64,000 bases of DNA, from assembly GCA_021768705.1 (NCBI GenBank), contig JAETUG010000009.1, positions 1 to 64,000 on the forward strand, read 5' to 3'. A program made the translations under genes and the position numbers. Source of the DNA: Bacillota bacterium (GTDB lineage Bacteria > Bacillota > Clostridia > Lachnospirales > Anaerotignaceae). Below the pieces are notes generated by a model. The model did not search any database. It was not told the DNA's origin and saw only the letters and a program-made list of their open reading frames with translations. Of this stretch, positions 17,011 to 24,672 are shown in pieces; the first letter of the stretch is position 1, and each line of letters starts with the position of its first letter.

Positions 17011-17796
17011 ATGAAAAGAATCGAAAGTCGGGACAATAAATGGATGAAACGGCTGAATGGATTGAAGATAAAGAAAAACAGGGATAAAGAAAGTGTTTTC
17101 GTAGCAGAAGGGCTGCGTTTTATCAAGGAAGTGCCTGCGGATTGGGCGGTGGAAGCCTATGCCGTCAGCGAGACCTTTGCGGCGGAAAATGACCTGAATC
17201 GATATGAAAAAAAAGCAGAAGTACTCTGCCTGCCTGATGCGCTGTTTGCATCCATTTGTGATACAGAAAATCCCCAGGGCATTTTAGCAGTCTGCAAAAA
17301 GCTGGAATGGGATGAAGAGGTTATGTTTGTAAAAGAGAATCCTTTTTTCCTTTTGGCAGAAGAACTGAACGATCCAGGTAATCTGGGGACGGTTATTCGT
17401 ACGGCAGATGCCTGCGGTGCGGATGGGGTGTTTCTGTCCAAGGGCAGTGTAGACCTTTATAATCCAAAGGTGCTGCGTTCTACCATGGGTTCTTTGTTCC
17501 ATGTGCCTGTGTTTCAAAATGTGGATTTGAATGAGATTTCCGCAAAGCTAAAGGAAAACGAGATTCCTCTTTATGCAGCGCACTTGAAAGGGAATAGGTT
17601 CCCTTATGATCTGGATCTGAAAACTTCCTGCGCTTTCCTGATTGGCAATGAAGCCAGAGGACTGAGTGAGAAAGCTGCAGACCTTTGCGACCATTTGGTG
17701 AAAATCCCCATGCTAGGGCAGGCGGAAAGCCTGAATGCATCCATTGCGGCAGGGGTACTGATGTATGAGGTGGTCAGACAAAGATTGGAACGGTAA
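17011..17796 (+). CDS. TrmH/SpoU-family RNA 2'-O-methyltransferase
   Basis: A 261-residue SPOUT methyltransferase. The N-terminal substrate-binding part (residues 1-95) precedes the knot domain with motif 1 'NDPGNLGTVIRTADACGADG', motif 2 'FLIGNEARGLSE' and motif 3 'IPMLGQAESLNASIAAGVLMYE'. It transfers methyl from SAM to a ribose 2'-OH of rRNA or tRNA; the exact target is not clear. The start was placed at 17011 after AAAGAGGTGAT. Confidence 0.9.
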   Translation: MKRIESRDNKWMKRLNGLKIKKNRDKESVFVAEGLRFIKEVPADWAVEAYAVSETFAAENDLNRYEKKAEVLCLPDALFASICDTENPQGILAVCKKLEWDEEVMFVKENPFFLLAEELNDPGNLGTVIRTADACGADGVFLSKGSVDLYNPKVLRSTMGSLFHVPVFQNVDLNEISAKLKENEIPLYAAHLKGNRFPYDLDLKTSCAFLIGNEARGLSEKAADLCDHLVKIPMLGQAESLNASIAAGVLMYEVVRQRLER

Positions 17797-17900
17797 TAGA
17801 TAAATGCTATGCCGAGAATATCCGTAATTTGATTTGATCGTTTTTTTCGGTGGCATTATATTATATGGATAGCATCCATTGTCGGTTGGGAGGTTGCATG

Positions 17901-18476
17901 ATGAAAAGAGATTCTTTATCCCATAGAAAAATCAGTTGCCTTTTTCTGATATCAATACTGATATTTTCAGTAAGCTCCTGCAGGTTACCGGGGATGCCGG
18001 ACAAAGACCCGGTGAATACATTGCGGACTTACTATAAAGAAGGGAAAAATGCTGAAGCTGTAAATCATTATATCAAATACAAGCTTATTGCAGAAACCTC
18101 TGATATTTCTTACCCCGGCGTTGAGGTCCGTACCCTTGCTTCTCAAGAAAACAGCGGAGAATACGATGATGTAAAACATACCTTGTATCATATTGCTCTT
18201 TCGGATCAATCATCGAGTGAGGGGTATTCTCCTCTGCTTACCCTAGATCTGATTTCTGATGACGAATGGCAGATTGATCCGGAAAATACCATCATTGCAC
18301 AGCAGGATGATAAGGTACTTGCGCAGGTATATTATGGTGCCAATCAGTTTGCCACATTCATTTATTCCATCAAAGAGGATACTGTTACGGAAATTGAGCC
18401 GGATTCAGATTTGTCTGCAGAGGAGGAAAAAGAAGTTGCTCTTTCTGTATTGGATGAAATGACCGTAAGCGAATAA
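17901..18476 (+). CDS. Predicted lipoprotein, unknown function
   Basis: About 191 residues. The N-terminus has positive residues, a hydrophobic stretch and a lipobox ending at C (SVSSC, near residue 27). The rest is soluble with many acidic residues; I recognise no domain. The start was placed at 17901, 7 nt after GGGAGG (ATG at 17898 is an alternative). The next gene is also a membrane-linked protein of unknown function. Confidence 0.6.
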   Translation: MKRDSLSHRKISCLFLISILIFSVSSCRLPGMPDKDPVNTLRTYYKEGKNAEAVNHYIKYKLIAETSDISYPGVEVRTLASQENSGEYDDVKHTLYHIALSDQSSSEGYSPLLTLDLISDDEWQIDPENTIIAQQDDKVLAQVYYGANQFATFIYSIKEDTVTEIEPDSDLSAEEEKEVALSVLDEMTVSE

Positions 18477-18579
18477 AAACAATCTGCTTGTTCAGATATG
18501 GAGATTGAAAATAGTACACTTCCATAAAGACAAAAAATCATTCGATTTTTCTTTTTAGAATAGGATGGGGGAGCCTCAG

Positions 18580-19503
18580 ATGAAACATCTTAATTTGGTT
18601 ACATACATTATTTTTGCGGGCATGTTATTGGTGTTTTGGGGATTGAACAAAGCACAGATTGCGTTTGATCATCAGAAATACTTTATTGTTCTGCTTTTTG
18701 TCCTTTTCCTGCTTGCAATCTTAAGGTTTGTTGCCAGAATGAAGAGAGGGACAAGCGTTGATCCTTATGAAAGAACGACACCTGATGCGTTTGGAAAAGA
18801 AAAAAATGATGCCGTGGAGCTTGATCTCGAAAGAAAAGACGAGATAAGAGGAAGTAAAGCAAAAGGGAAACGGTTGATTCTGGCGGTTTTGGTATTTGTG
18901 ATTTTCATTGGCTTCAGGATAGCTAGAAGAGAATTGATTTCCAATGTGTTATTAGATGGCTTTGACACAACAGAGGAATTATTTGCAGATATTGATAGAA
19001 GACAGGAATTTAGAGCTGTATGGGACGAATATAGAAAAGAAGAAATGGCAAATGGCGGACCAACGTATTTGGTAGAGGATATTTTTGCCGAGACACGCAA
19101 ACCGGATCACTGGAAAGATTATTTTGTCCTTACCTATGTTCCTGATGGTTTTTATTATAAGGATAGAAGAATACAGTCTAAATCCCCTGGGAATTGGACG
19201 TTTACAGAAATCTTCTATGATTTTCCTACAGAAACGCAATTTGTATATTTTGTCCAGTCTGCAGATTATGATTACAATGACGCTCATGTACCTGATGGAA
19301 TCAAAAAAGAGGAAGGAAAGCTCTATAAAGAGGAAAAGGGAAATAGAAACCAGATTATTTGGTTTCATGGTGACCTCACTTTGTATGTAGAGGGAAATAT
19401 TTCAATGGATGAATTGGAAAAAATTGCTTCGCAGGCAGTGAATTATGATGAACTGCAGTATGATTATAGTGCAATAGAAGATGTTGCCGGAAAATATGAA
19501 TAA
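18580..19503 (+). CDS. Predicted membrane protein, unknown function
   Basis: A 307-residue protein with two hydrophobic segments near the start (about residues 5-22 and 32-52) and another at about 107-125 ('LILAVLVFVIFIGFRIA'), followed by a soluble C-terminal part rich in Tyr and acidic residues. The start was placed at 18580, 6 nt after GGGGGAG. No family recognised. Codon use is more AT-rich than its neighbours, which could mean recent acquisition. Confidence 0.55.
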   Translation: MKHLNLVTYIIFAGMLLVFWGLNKAQIAFDHQKYFIVLLFVLFLLAILRFVARMKRGTSVDPYERTTPDAFGKEKNDAVELDLERKDEIRGSKAKGKRLILAVLVFVIFIGFRIARRELISNVLLDGFDTTEELFADIDRRQEFRAVWDEYRKEEMANGGPTYLVEDIFAETRKPDHWKDYFVLTYVPDGFYYKDRRIQSKSPGNWTFTEIFYDFPTETQFVYFVQSADYDYNDAHVPDGIKKEEGKLYKEEKGNRNQIIWFHGDLTLYVEGNISMDELEKIASQAVNYDELQYDYSAIEDVAGKYE

Positions 19504-19506
19504 TAG

Positions 19507-19542
19507 ACAGCAAAATCCCTGCATGATGTGTAGGGATTTTGC
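19507..19542 (+). terminator. Hairpin after the membrane protein gene
   Basis: AGCAAAATCCCT and AGGGATTTTGCT form a perfect 12-bp stem. The T-run lies inside the stem, so it acts as terminator with less certainty. Confidence 0.6.
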
Positions 19543-19611
19543 TGGTTCATTGGAATCCTTTTAAGAAAACTCGATTTATCGTTTTATGGAGTATATTTGT
19601 GCTGCTGGTGA

Positions 19612-19867
19612 TTAGGATTCTGTTGTTTTTGGAATCTGGCGGCCTTCGTGATCCATTTCGAAGTTGTCACGATGGATCAGTTCGGAAATGGGGACGATTT
19701 CAAAGCCCTTTTCCTTTAGACCTTTTAAGATGGTATCCAGCACCTGCGGAGTGTATTTTGCGTCGTTGTGGAAGAGGATGATGGAGCCATTGCCTAAATG
19801 TTTGTGATTCAGGACTTGGTTGATCTCTGCTTCGGCACCTTGTTCTTTCCAGTCAAGGCTATCAACA
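19612..19867 (-). pseudogene. PdaB-like polysaccharide deacetylase, C-terminal part (split by prophage)
   Basis: The minus-strand frame carries the end of a family 4 carbohydrate esterase: 'VDSLDWK', 'GSIILFHND' (the late L-x-H motif) and 'TILKGLKEKGFEIVPISELI'. It lacks the N-terminal catalytic motifs, which lie in the matching frame at 57729-58325. The break is at codons for V-D in 'WDVD|SLDW' and coincides with attL. Joining the halves restores an intact sporulation-type deacetylase. The frame upstream of 19867 is prophage sequence. Confidence 0.85.
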
Positions 19868-19882
19868 CCTAAAACAAAAGTA
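19860..19882. other. attL of the prophage
   Basis: Core TATCAACA (19860-19867). The phage-side arm CACCTaAAACAAAAGTA (19866-19882) is the inverted partner of TACTTTTGTTTcAGGTG at attR. The host side is deacetylase coding sequence. Confidence 0.85.
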
Positions 19883-19929
19883 AAGGCGGTCAGAACTCTT
19901 GAAAAATCAAGGTTTGTGACCACCTTTAT

Positions 19930-21414
19930 TTATTTCCAATCGATATGAATACCATCTTCGGAGAGGATAACCGTATTGACCATGGAGCGGGCGATATTCC
20001 TTTTTTCCTCGAAGGAAGTGACTTCCCAGTCGGCAGCGGAGAAGGGGCGGATCTCTATGGTATTGTATTCCTCCACGGCTTCGGCGCACTGATGCAGGAT
20101 CAGCTGCTTTTCCCGATGTATGGCTTCGATGCGCCGGTTGATATATTCCGCTGAGATATTGCTGACGGATTCCAGAGAGAAGAGCAGGTTGTCTATCTTG
20201 GCATCCAGTTCCAGCAGCTTCTTTTGCTTTTCCTTGATGGAAGGATCCTCTTTTTTCTCCCTCGCCAGATGATAGTTCTGGGAACGCTCTACCAGCTTCG
20301 CCTGCACATATTCTTCCACATCCTTGACCCGATGGGTCTGCTTGGCATCACAGGCCTTATGTAAGTATTTGCCGGAACAGGTGAAATAGGGGGTGCGTCC
20401 GTCTTTGGTGTTGCTGAAACGGACGGAGAAGGCATAGCCGCAGTGTCCGCATTTGACCAGTCCCGTCAGCCAGGAATATTTCCCTTTGAAGGCATTTTTG
20501 ATCTGTCGGTTCTGGGAAAGCTTCTGCTGGCAGAAGAGGAAGGATGCACTATCCACGATGCCTTTGTGGTGACCGATGGCAAGTAGGTGTTCGGAAACGT
20601 CTTTGTATTTTCGTTCGCTGGCATCTCGTTTGCCTACTAGGATACAGCCGTGGATGCCGTCGAAATCCTCCGGTTCGTTTGCCATGACAGCCTTTCGGGA
20701 TTGATAGTAGTTGTATATGGAGATATCCGCCTGCACGTATGCAGGATTTTTCAGGATGGAGGACAGCTTGACATTGTCGAAATTTACACCGCCGGAGGAC
20801 AGCACACCGTCCTGAATGAGCTGTTTTTGCACATCCGCCAGACTGGTGTATGGCTTGGAGTATAATTCGAATATGCGCCGCACCACTTCTATTTTCTCGT
20901 TTGGCTGGCAGATGGTCGCCTTTTTGCCGTCGATGGTAGTTCGTACCAGGTCGAAGCCGAAAGCCGCAGGACCGCCGCCCCAGGCACCTTTTTTCACCCG
21001 GGTATAGTAGTTGTCTCGCACACGTTCGGCGATGGTCTCCCGTTCCAGCTGAGCGAAAACCACGATGATATACAGCATGGCCCGTCCCATGGGGGTGGAG
21101 GTGTCGAATTTCTCTGTGGCGGAGACGAAAGAGATCCGGTTGGATTCCAGCACATCGATGAAATCCGCAAAGTCCATGATGGAACGGCTGATACGGTCCA
21201 AACGGTATACCACGACCTTCTCGATGGAGCCGTTTCGGATATCCTCCATCATCTGATGGAAAGCAGGGCGGTTGGTGTTCTTTCCGGAATAGCCGCTGTC
21301 CTGGTAGACCCGGTAGTCCTCGGAGAAGATCTCTCGCTTCGCATACTCGATCTGGCTTTCGATGCTGATGCTGTCTTTTTTCTCGACGGATTGTCGTGCA
21401 TAGATCGCGATCAT
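19930..21414 (-). CDS. int: Large serine recombinase (phage integrase)
   Basis: A 494-residue large serine recombinase. The N-terminal resolvase domain has the nucleophile S9 in 'IYARQS' and 'QDSGYSGKNTNRPAF', 'VVYRLDRISRS', 'MGRAMLYIIVVFAQLERE'. Next come the recombinase domain (about 165-270), a zinc ribbon (CGHCGY...C...C, about 330-365) and a coiled coil (about 385-440). It catalyses attP x attB integration; excision normally needs a directionality factor, not identified here. It lies directly beside attL. Its AGGAGG site sits in a hairpin. Confidence 0.95.
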   Translation of the reverse strand: MIAIYARQSVEKKDSISIESQIEYAKREIFSEDYRVYQDSGYSGKNTNRPAFHQMMEDIRNGSIEKVVVYRLDRISRSIMDFADFIDVLESNRISFVSATEKFDTSTPMGRAMLYIIVVFAQLERETIAERVRDNYYTRVKKGAWGGGPAAFGFDLVRTTIDGKKATICQPNEKIEVVRRIFELYSKPYTSLADVQKQLIQDGVLSSGGVNFDNVKLSSILKNPAYVQADISIYNYYQSRKAVMANEPEDFDGIHGCILVGKRDASERKYKDVSEHLLAIGHHKGIVDSASFLFCQQKLSQNRQIKNAFKGKYSWLTGLVKCGHCGYAFSVRFSNTKDGRTPYFTCSGKYLHKACDAKQTHRVKDVEEYVQAKLVERSQNYHLAREKKEDPSIKEKQKKLLELDAKIDNLLFSLESVSNISAEYINRRIEAIHREKQLILHQCAEAVEEYNTIEIRPFSAADWEVTSFEEKRNIARSMVNTVILSEDGIHIDWK

Positions 21415-21416
21415 AA

Positions 21417-21463
21417 AAAAAGACCTCCTTTATTTTTTTGTATGGAAATAAAGCGGTCTTTAT
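21417..21463 (-). promoter_or_regulatory. Terminator-like hairpin that hides the integrase ribosome site
   Basis: On the minus strand AAAGACC-n-C-TTTATTT pairs with AAATAAA-gG-n-GGTCTTT, followed by a T-run and then the integrase ATG. The integrase AGGAGG is in the 3' arm. It may both end transcripts coming from the HEPN-MNT genes and block integrase translation. Confidence 0.65.
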
Positions 21464-21476
21464 GATACAATAACAG

Positions 21477-21552
21477 TTGCTAGGTGTGGTTGTATCTTAC
21501 GACCGCTCTATGAATCCTCTTTCCTGCGCCAACAGGAGAGGGGATTTTTTTA
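21477..21552 (+). ncRNA. Candidate small RNA, copy 1
   Basis: An extended -10 (TGaTACAAT, TACAAT at 21466-21471) precedes a unit of about 75 nt without ORF. Hairpin 1 is GTGGTTGTA/TACGACCGC with a 3-nt loop (21486-21506). Hairpin 2 is a 14-bp terminator stem (21513-21546), loop CGCCAA, then seven T. A paralogue lies at 22283-22360; differences in the stems are compensatory. It runs against the 3' end of the HEPN gene. Confidence 0.6.
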
Positions 21553-21553
21553 T

Positions 21554-21946
21554 TTATTTCTCAATAAAATACTGAGAAAGTTCTTTCAAAATAGAAACAT
21601 AATCGTTTTGAATACGGGAAAAGATTTCATCTGCGGTTTTTTCATCGTAAACATGAGAGGTCAAGTTCCGATCATTCAGTGCATGAATCCAGACAGCTTC
21701 GTCATTCAGAATGCCATAGGCGTATGCTTCCCGCATAACTGCCTTGGGGCTGTTGATATCTACGAAGCCCTGATCCAACAGATATTCACGGGTGGTTTTC
21801 CATGCCAGTTCCATGCAGAATTCAAAACGCTGGATGCCACCGTCACGAACGGAATCACTATGGGTTTCTTCGTATTCTTTGATGGTTTCCTGCAAGCGTT
21901 GCACGGCTCTTTCAAGGTTTGCAGATTTTTTATTAAAGTCGCTCAT
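21554..21946 (-). CDS. HEPN toxin (nucleotidyltransferase substrate-binding, HI0074 type)
   Basis: A 130-residue all-helical protein. It carries the HEPN ribonuclease motif R-x4-H ('NDRNLTSH', about residues 92-99) and the family pattern 'FEFCMELAWKTTREYLLDQG'. In HEPN-MNT systems this is the toxin, an RNase that is AMPylated by its partner. The gene overlaps the 3' end of the MNT gene by 14 bp, so they are translated together. Confidence 0.85.
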   Translation of the reverse strand: MSDFNKKSANLERAVQRLQETIKEYEETHSDSVRDGGIQRFEFCMELAWKTTREYLLDQGFVDINSPKAVMREAYAYGILNDEAVWIHALNDRNLTSHVYDEKTADEIFSRIQNDYVSILKELSQYFIEK

Positions 21947-22214
21947 AAAGTGTCACACCATCCTTTTCAATATTTTTTGCCAATTCTGCATCGGTGTCTT
22001 CATCTATATGAACCAGATCAAATTTCAGCAGGGTAGGGAGATCGTCAATATCGGACCAGAAACGGGCATGATTTTCCTTCGGCATACCGTAGATGGCCAG
22101 ATCGATATCGCTACGGTCGTGATTGTCCCCTCTGGCACGGGAGCCGAAGAGGACGATTTTTTTAGCTTGGTATTTTTCGCCGAGAGAGACGATGAGGGCG
22201 TATAATTTTTCCAT
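21933..22214 (-). CDS. MNT-family nucleotidyltransferase antitoxin
   Basis: A 93-residue minimal nucleotidyltransferase: 'IVLFGSRARGDNHDRSDIDLAI' gives the G-S-x10-D-x-D active site. MNT antitoxins inactivate the HEPN toxin by adding AMP to a tyrosine. The start was placed at 22214 after GAGGT. The order MNT-then-HEPN is the common one. It lies between two copies of a small-RNA-like element and next to the integrase, a typical place for prophage stabilisation or defence genes. Confidence 0.87.
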   Translation of the reverse strand: MEKLYALIVSLGEKYQAKKIVLFGSRARGDNHDRSDIDLAIYGMPKENHARFWSDIDDLPTLLKFDLVHIDEDTDAELAKNIEKDGVTLYERL

Positions 22215-22282
22215 GTGAGACCTCTTTTTCAAAGATATTATTATGTACGTTATAAAAAATGGGTTTTATGCTACAATAACAG

Positions 22283-22361
22283 TTGCTGAGGCTGTGGTTG
22301 TATCATGCGACCACCCTTATGAAATCCTCTTTCCTGTTGGCGCAGGAGAGGGGATTTTTTA
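22283..22361 (+). ncRNA. Candidate small RNA, copy 2
   Basis: An extended -10 (TGcTACAAT, TACAAT at 22272-22277) precedes the unit. Hairpin 1 is GTGGTTGTA/TGCGACCAC (22294-22314). Hairpin 2 has the same 14-bp stem as copy 1 (22323-22356) but its loop is TTGGCG, the exact reverse complement of the copy 1 loop CGCCAA. A T-run ends it. No ORF is inside. Confidence 0.6.
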
Positions 22362-22428
22362 TTTTATCTCAAATCAATATCGTATCCTTTTAAAAATATT
22401 GTTGAGAGAGTTTAATTAGATAGAAACT

Positions 22429-22932
22429 TTATTCTTCGATTTTCTCAATATCTCCATTGTCCAAGTAAACCCAATACTGATTAAGAAAATCTCCGCTTTG
22501 TAATTTTTTGGCAGAATTTTCTTCTCCTTCAACGTGTTCGCTTACAGAAAGGAATATAAATTCATCGTAATATTTTGAAATACAAGTAATGGTATTATCA
22601 GTATAATTTATAATAAAGTGTATCTCATCATCAGATTTGAAGTAATTATTATAATAAGATGCTGCGTATTCTAAAAAATCTATATCATCGGATATTGTTG
22701 CAAGACGCCAATTCCCGGTAACGTCTTCCGGGATAGAATCTGAAAAGGAAATGTTCAAATCACTGATATCTTTATCACTTATACCAATAAACTCATCGCC
22801 GGTACGATGGGGTACATCTTCGGCAGTTTCCGTTTCTTGAGGTGGTTCATCGATAACATTATCTTTCCCTCCGCATGATGGCAGACTAAACAGCAGAATG
22901 CCAGACAATATAACAAAAAGATACTTTTTCAT
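22429..22932 (-). CDS. Prophage lipoprotein, unknown function
   Basis: A 167-residue protein with a signal peptide and lipobox (LPSC, near residue 20), then a Glu/Thr/Pro-rich linker and a globular acidic part ('GNWRLATISDDIDFLEYAASYY'). It lies in the lysogeny region and is transcribed away from the repressor's lytic side, so it may be expressed from the prophage. Surface lipoproteins in this place often block superinfection or change the host surface; here that is a guess. Confidence 0.6.
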   Translation of the reverse strand: MKKYLFVILSGILLFSLPSCGGKDNVIDEPPQETETAEDVPHRTGDEFIGISDKDISDLNISFSDSIPEDVTGNWRLATISDDIDFLEYAASYYNNYFKSDDEIHFIINYTDNTITCISKYYDEFIFLSVSEHVEGEENSAKKLQSGDFLNQYWVYLDNGDIEKIEE

Positions 22933-22944
22933 ACTTTTTCCTCC

Positions 22945-23053
22945 CTAAAGTTGATATATTAAAAATAATATGATATGGTAACTTTAGAAGGTTGTTGGAC
23001 AAACGGCTTTCTTTCCCCTTGTGGTATTCGCGGTACTGCAGGGGGAGTTTTTA
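22945..23053 (+). ncRNA. Possible third small-RNA unit with inverted repeat
   Basis: TTGATA (22951-22956), 17 bp, TGaTATGGT (TATGGT 22974-22979) gives a plus-strand promoter with extended -10. CTAAAGTT (22945-22952) and AACTTTAG (22980-22987) flank it as an exact inverted repeat. About 30-65 nt later CCCCTTG/CAGGGGG forms a hairpin followed by AGTTTTT. No ORF is inside. It resembles the two small-RNA units in layout but not clearly in sequence. Confidence 0.4.
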
Positions 23054-23055
23054 TT

Positions 23056-23739
23056 TTAAAAATCTTTCATCAGTTTCATCAATCGACCACGGATATGGAT
23101 ATCTTCCATTTCTGTTCCAACAAATATCTTTGTTTCATAGGCGGGGTTTTCTGGTTGTAGTACCAGTGCATTTTCCTTTTTTATGACCCGCTTTAAGGTG
23201 GCATCATCTTCATTGATGGCAACGACAGCTATATCGCCGCTATCAACATCATTCTGCTGACGAATCAAAAGCAAGTCTCCCTCATGGATACCTGTATTTA
23301 TCATGCTGTCCCCTTTGGCACGAAGCCAGAAGTAGGTTTCGCCTGTTGTGATACTGCCTATAGGAGTGGGAATATAATCTTCTATATTATCATCCGCAAA
23401 CAGAGGTGTGCCGCAGCTGACGGAGCCAACGAGCGGAATACGAGTCATAGGTTCTGGAATGTAGGGGATGGCACCTTCCGGGAGAGATTCCTTTTCTTTT
23501 TTATTTAAAGTTACTTCACTGTCGATCAAACGAATGACATCATCAAAATCTTTATCCATGGCATTAGCAACTAATTTTATTTTTTCTAAAGAGGGAGCGA
23601 TCGGTTTTCCGGTTTTTGGATGCTTATTTTTTTCCAATAGACCGATGTAAGCCTTACTGAGTGAACTTTTCTTTGCGAATTGCTCCATACTCATTCCATG
23701 TTCAGTTCTATATATTTTAATTAAATCACCCAATGTCAT
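23056..23739 (-). CDS. CI/LexA-like phage repressor (HTH + S24 peptidase)
   Basis: A 227-residue repressor. Residues 1-70 form an XRE helix-turn-helix. Residues about 100-225 form an S24 peptidase with catalytic S145 (AKGDSM) and K183 (TLKRV). The self-cleavage pair is C109-G110 instead of the usual Ala-Gly. RecA-stimulated cleavage after DNA damage should release lytic promoters. Its own promoter is a perfect consensus whose -35 overlaps operator O1. Confidence 0.92.
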   Translation of the reverse strand: MTLGDLIKIYRTEHGMSMEQFAKKSSLSKAYIGLLEKNKHPKTGKPIAPSLEKIKLVANAMDKDFDDVIRLIDSEVTLNKKEKESLPEGAIPYIPEPMTRIPLVGSVSCGTPLFADDNIEDYIPTPIGSITTGETYFWLRAKGDSMINTGIHEGDLLLIRQQNDVDSGDIAVVAINEDDATLKRVIKKENALVLQPENPAYETKIFVGTEMEDIHIRGRLMKLMKDF

Positions 23740-23765
23740 AGGATCACCTTCCTTTTGTCTATTTT

Positions 23766-23843
23766 ATTATACATTGACGAAATCATATTGTCAAATATTT
23801 TAGACGAAAAAGTATTGACACGAAATGTCTAATATGTTAGACT
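23766..23843. promoter_or_regulatory. Lysogeny switch: divergent promoters with operators O1 and O2
   Basis: Minus strand: TTGACA (23789-23794) and TATAAT (23766-23771), 17 bp apart, drive the repressor. Plus strand: TTGACA (23815-23820) with TAGACT (23838-23843), 17 bp apart, drives the small HTH gene. GTCAAATATTTTAGAC (23790-23805) and GTCTAATATGTTAGAC (23827-23842) are palindromic operators over these promoters. A third copy is at 24076-24091. Confidence 0.8.
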
Positions 23844-23881
23844 TATGGCGTAGAATAAAACGAGGAAGGGAGTTGACAAAT

Positions 23882-24073
23882 TTGCCATATAAAATAAAGC
23901 AGTTTAGAGAGCGAAGAAATATGACGCAGGAGGAACTTGCAAGGAAATCAGGAGTTTCTAGAGCAATTATTTCAAAATTGGAGAATGAAGAAGAAGTTGT
24001 GACAAAAACGAGTACCCTTATGAAAATTGCTGATGCTTTAAATTGCAAAGTTGGTGATATTTTTTTGCCATGA
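23882..24073 (+). CDS. Small XRE-family HTH protein (Cro-like)
   Basis: A 63-residue helix-turn-helix protein: 'IKQFRERRNMTQEELARKSGVSRAIISKLE' and 'KIADALNCKVGDIF'. The start was placed at TTG 23882, 9 nt after GGAAGGGAG. An ATG at 23825 lies inside operator O2 and is not a credible start. Opposite the CI-like repressor, it is in the place of Cro. Confidence 0.82.
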   Translation: MPYKIKQFRERRNMTQEELARKSGVSRAIISKLENEEEVVTKTSTLMKIADALNCKVGDIFLP

Positions 24074-24075
24074 AA

Positions 24076-24091
24076 ATCTAATATATTAGAC
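24076..24091. promoter_or_regulatory. Operator O3
   Basis: ATCTAATATATTAGAC is the third copy of the 16-bp repressor operator (consensus GTCTAATATnTTAGAC), just after the Cro-like gene. Confidence 0.7.
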
Positions 24092-24136
24092 GGAATGATA
24101 ATCCAAGGAGAATGCTAGTTAAAGGAGGTGTTCCAA

Positions 24137-24340
24137 ATGTATACGGAGCGTAGACGTAAACAACTTAAAAAAGAAGGTGTTAATGTTGAACTTGTAGAAG
24201 AGACAGCTAAAAATTTTGTGGAAGAAATAAAAGAAGCCGGAATGACCATTCAGGAAGGTATCCTAGTTGTTAAAAAAATGGATTGCATCTTTTCTGAAAT
24301 GACAAGATGCAATCCAAACACGAAAATCAAATATATTTAA
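24137..24340 (+). CDS. Small phage protein, unknown
   Basis: A 67-residue basic/acidic helical protein with start ATG 24137 after AAAGGAGGTG. No family recognised. First gene after O3, so probably early lytic. Its last codons meet the end of a minus-strand gene, giving 4 bp of 3' overlap. Confidence 0.55.
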   Translation: MYTERRRKQLKKEGVNVELVEETAKNFVEEIKEAGMTIQEGILVVKKMDCIFSEMTRCNPNTKIKYI

Positions 24341-24540
24341 TTTTCGTTGTTTTCGGAGGAGATTGTTTCAAAGGCTATATCGTATGCAAGGGCGTAGATT
24401 TGAGCAGCTTTAGCGGCTTTGTCATAGAATTCATTGCTATTAGGATCGAGATAAGAAGCGGTACTGGATGTGCTAAGAAACTTTTCACAAAAAACAGTAG
24501 CAACATTGTGAGCGGCTTTTTCTGGATTGATTTTTTCCAT
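24337..24540 (-). CDS. Small phage protein, unknown, minus strand
   Basis: A 67-residue acidic protein ('EKAAHNVATVFCEKFL', 'AAKAAQIYALAYDIAFE') with an AAAGGAGGAATATTT ribosome site. It faces the early genes, so it may be expressed in lysogeny or be antisense-regulated. No family recognised. Confidence 0.6.
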   Translation of the reverse strand: MEKINPEKAAHNVATVFCEKFLSTSSTASYLDPNSNEFYDKAAKAAQIYALAYDIAFETISSENNEN

Positions 24541-24672
24541 AAATATTCCTCCTTTCCTATATACTCAGCTGCGGCAACAGCCTGTATTTCAAGAATAGGA
24601 GAAGCATGAAATAAGTCAAGGAAAGAATAGGACAAATTTTTCATTACATAAAGTGTACAGGAGGTGTTGATT

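Noticed and set aside
19539-19781. An 80-codon plus-strand frame with a hydrophobic start
   Set aside because: It has no ribosome site, overlaps the deacetylase part on the other strand, and its second half is antisense sequence. The first 35 codons might be a remnant of a membrane gene.
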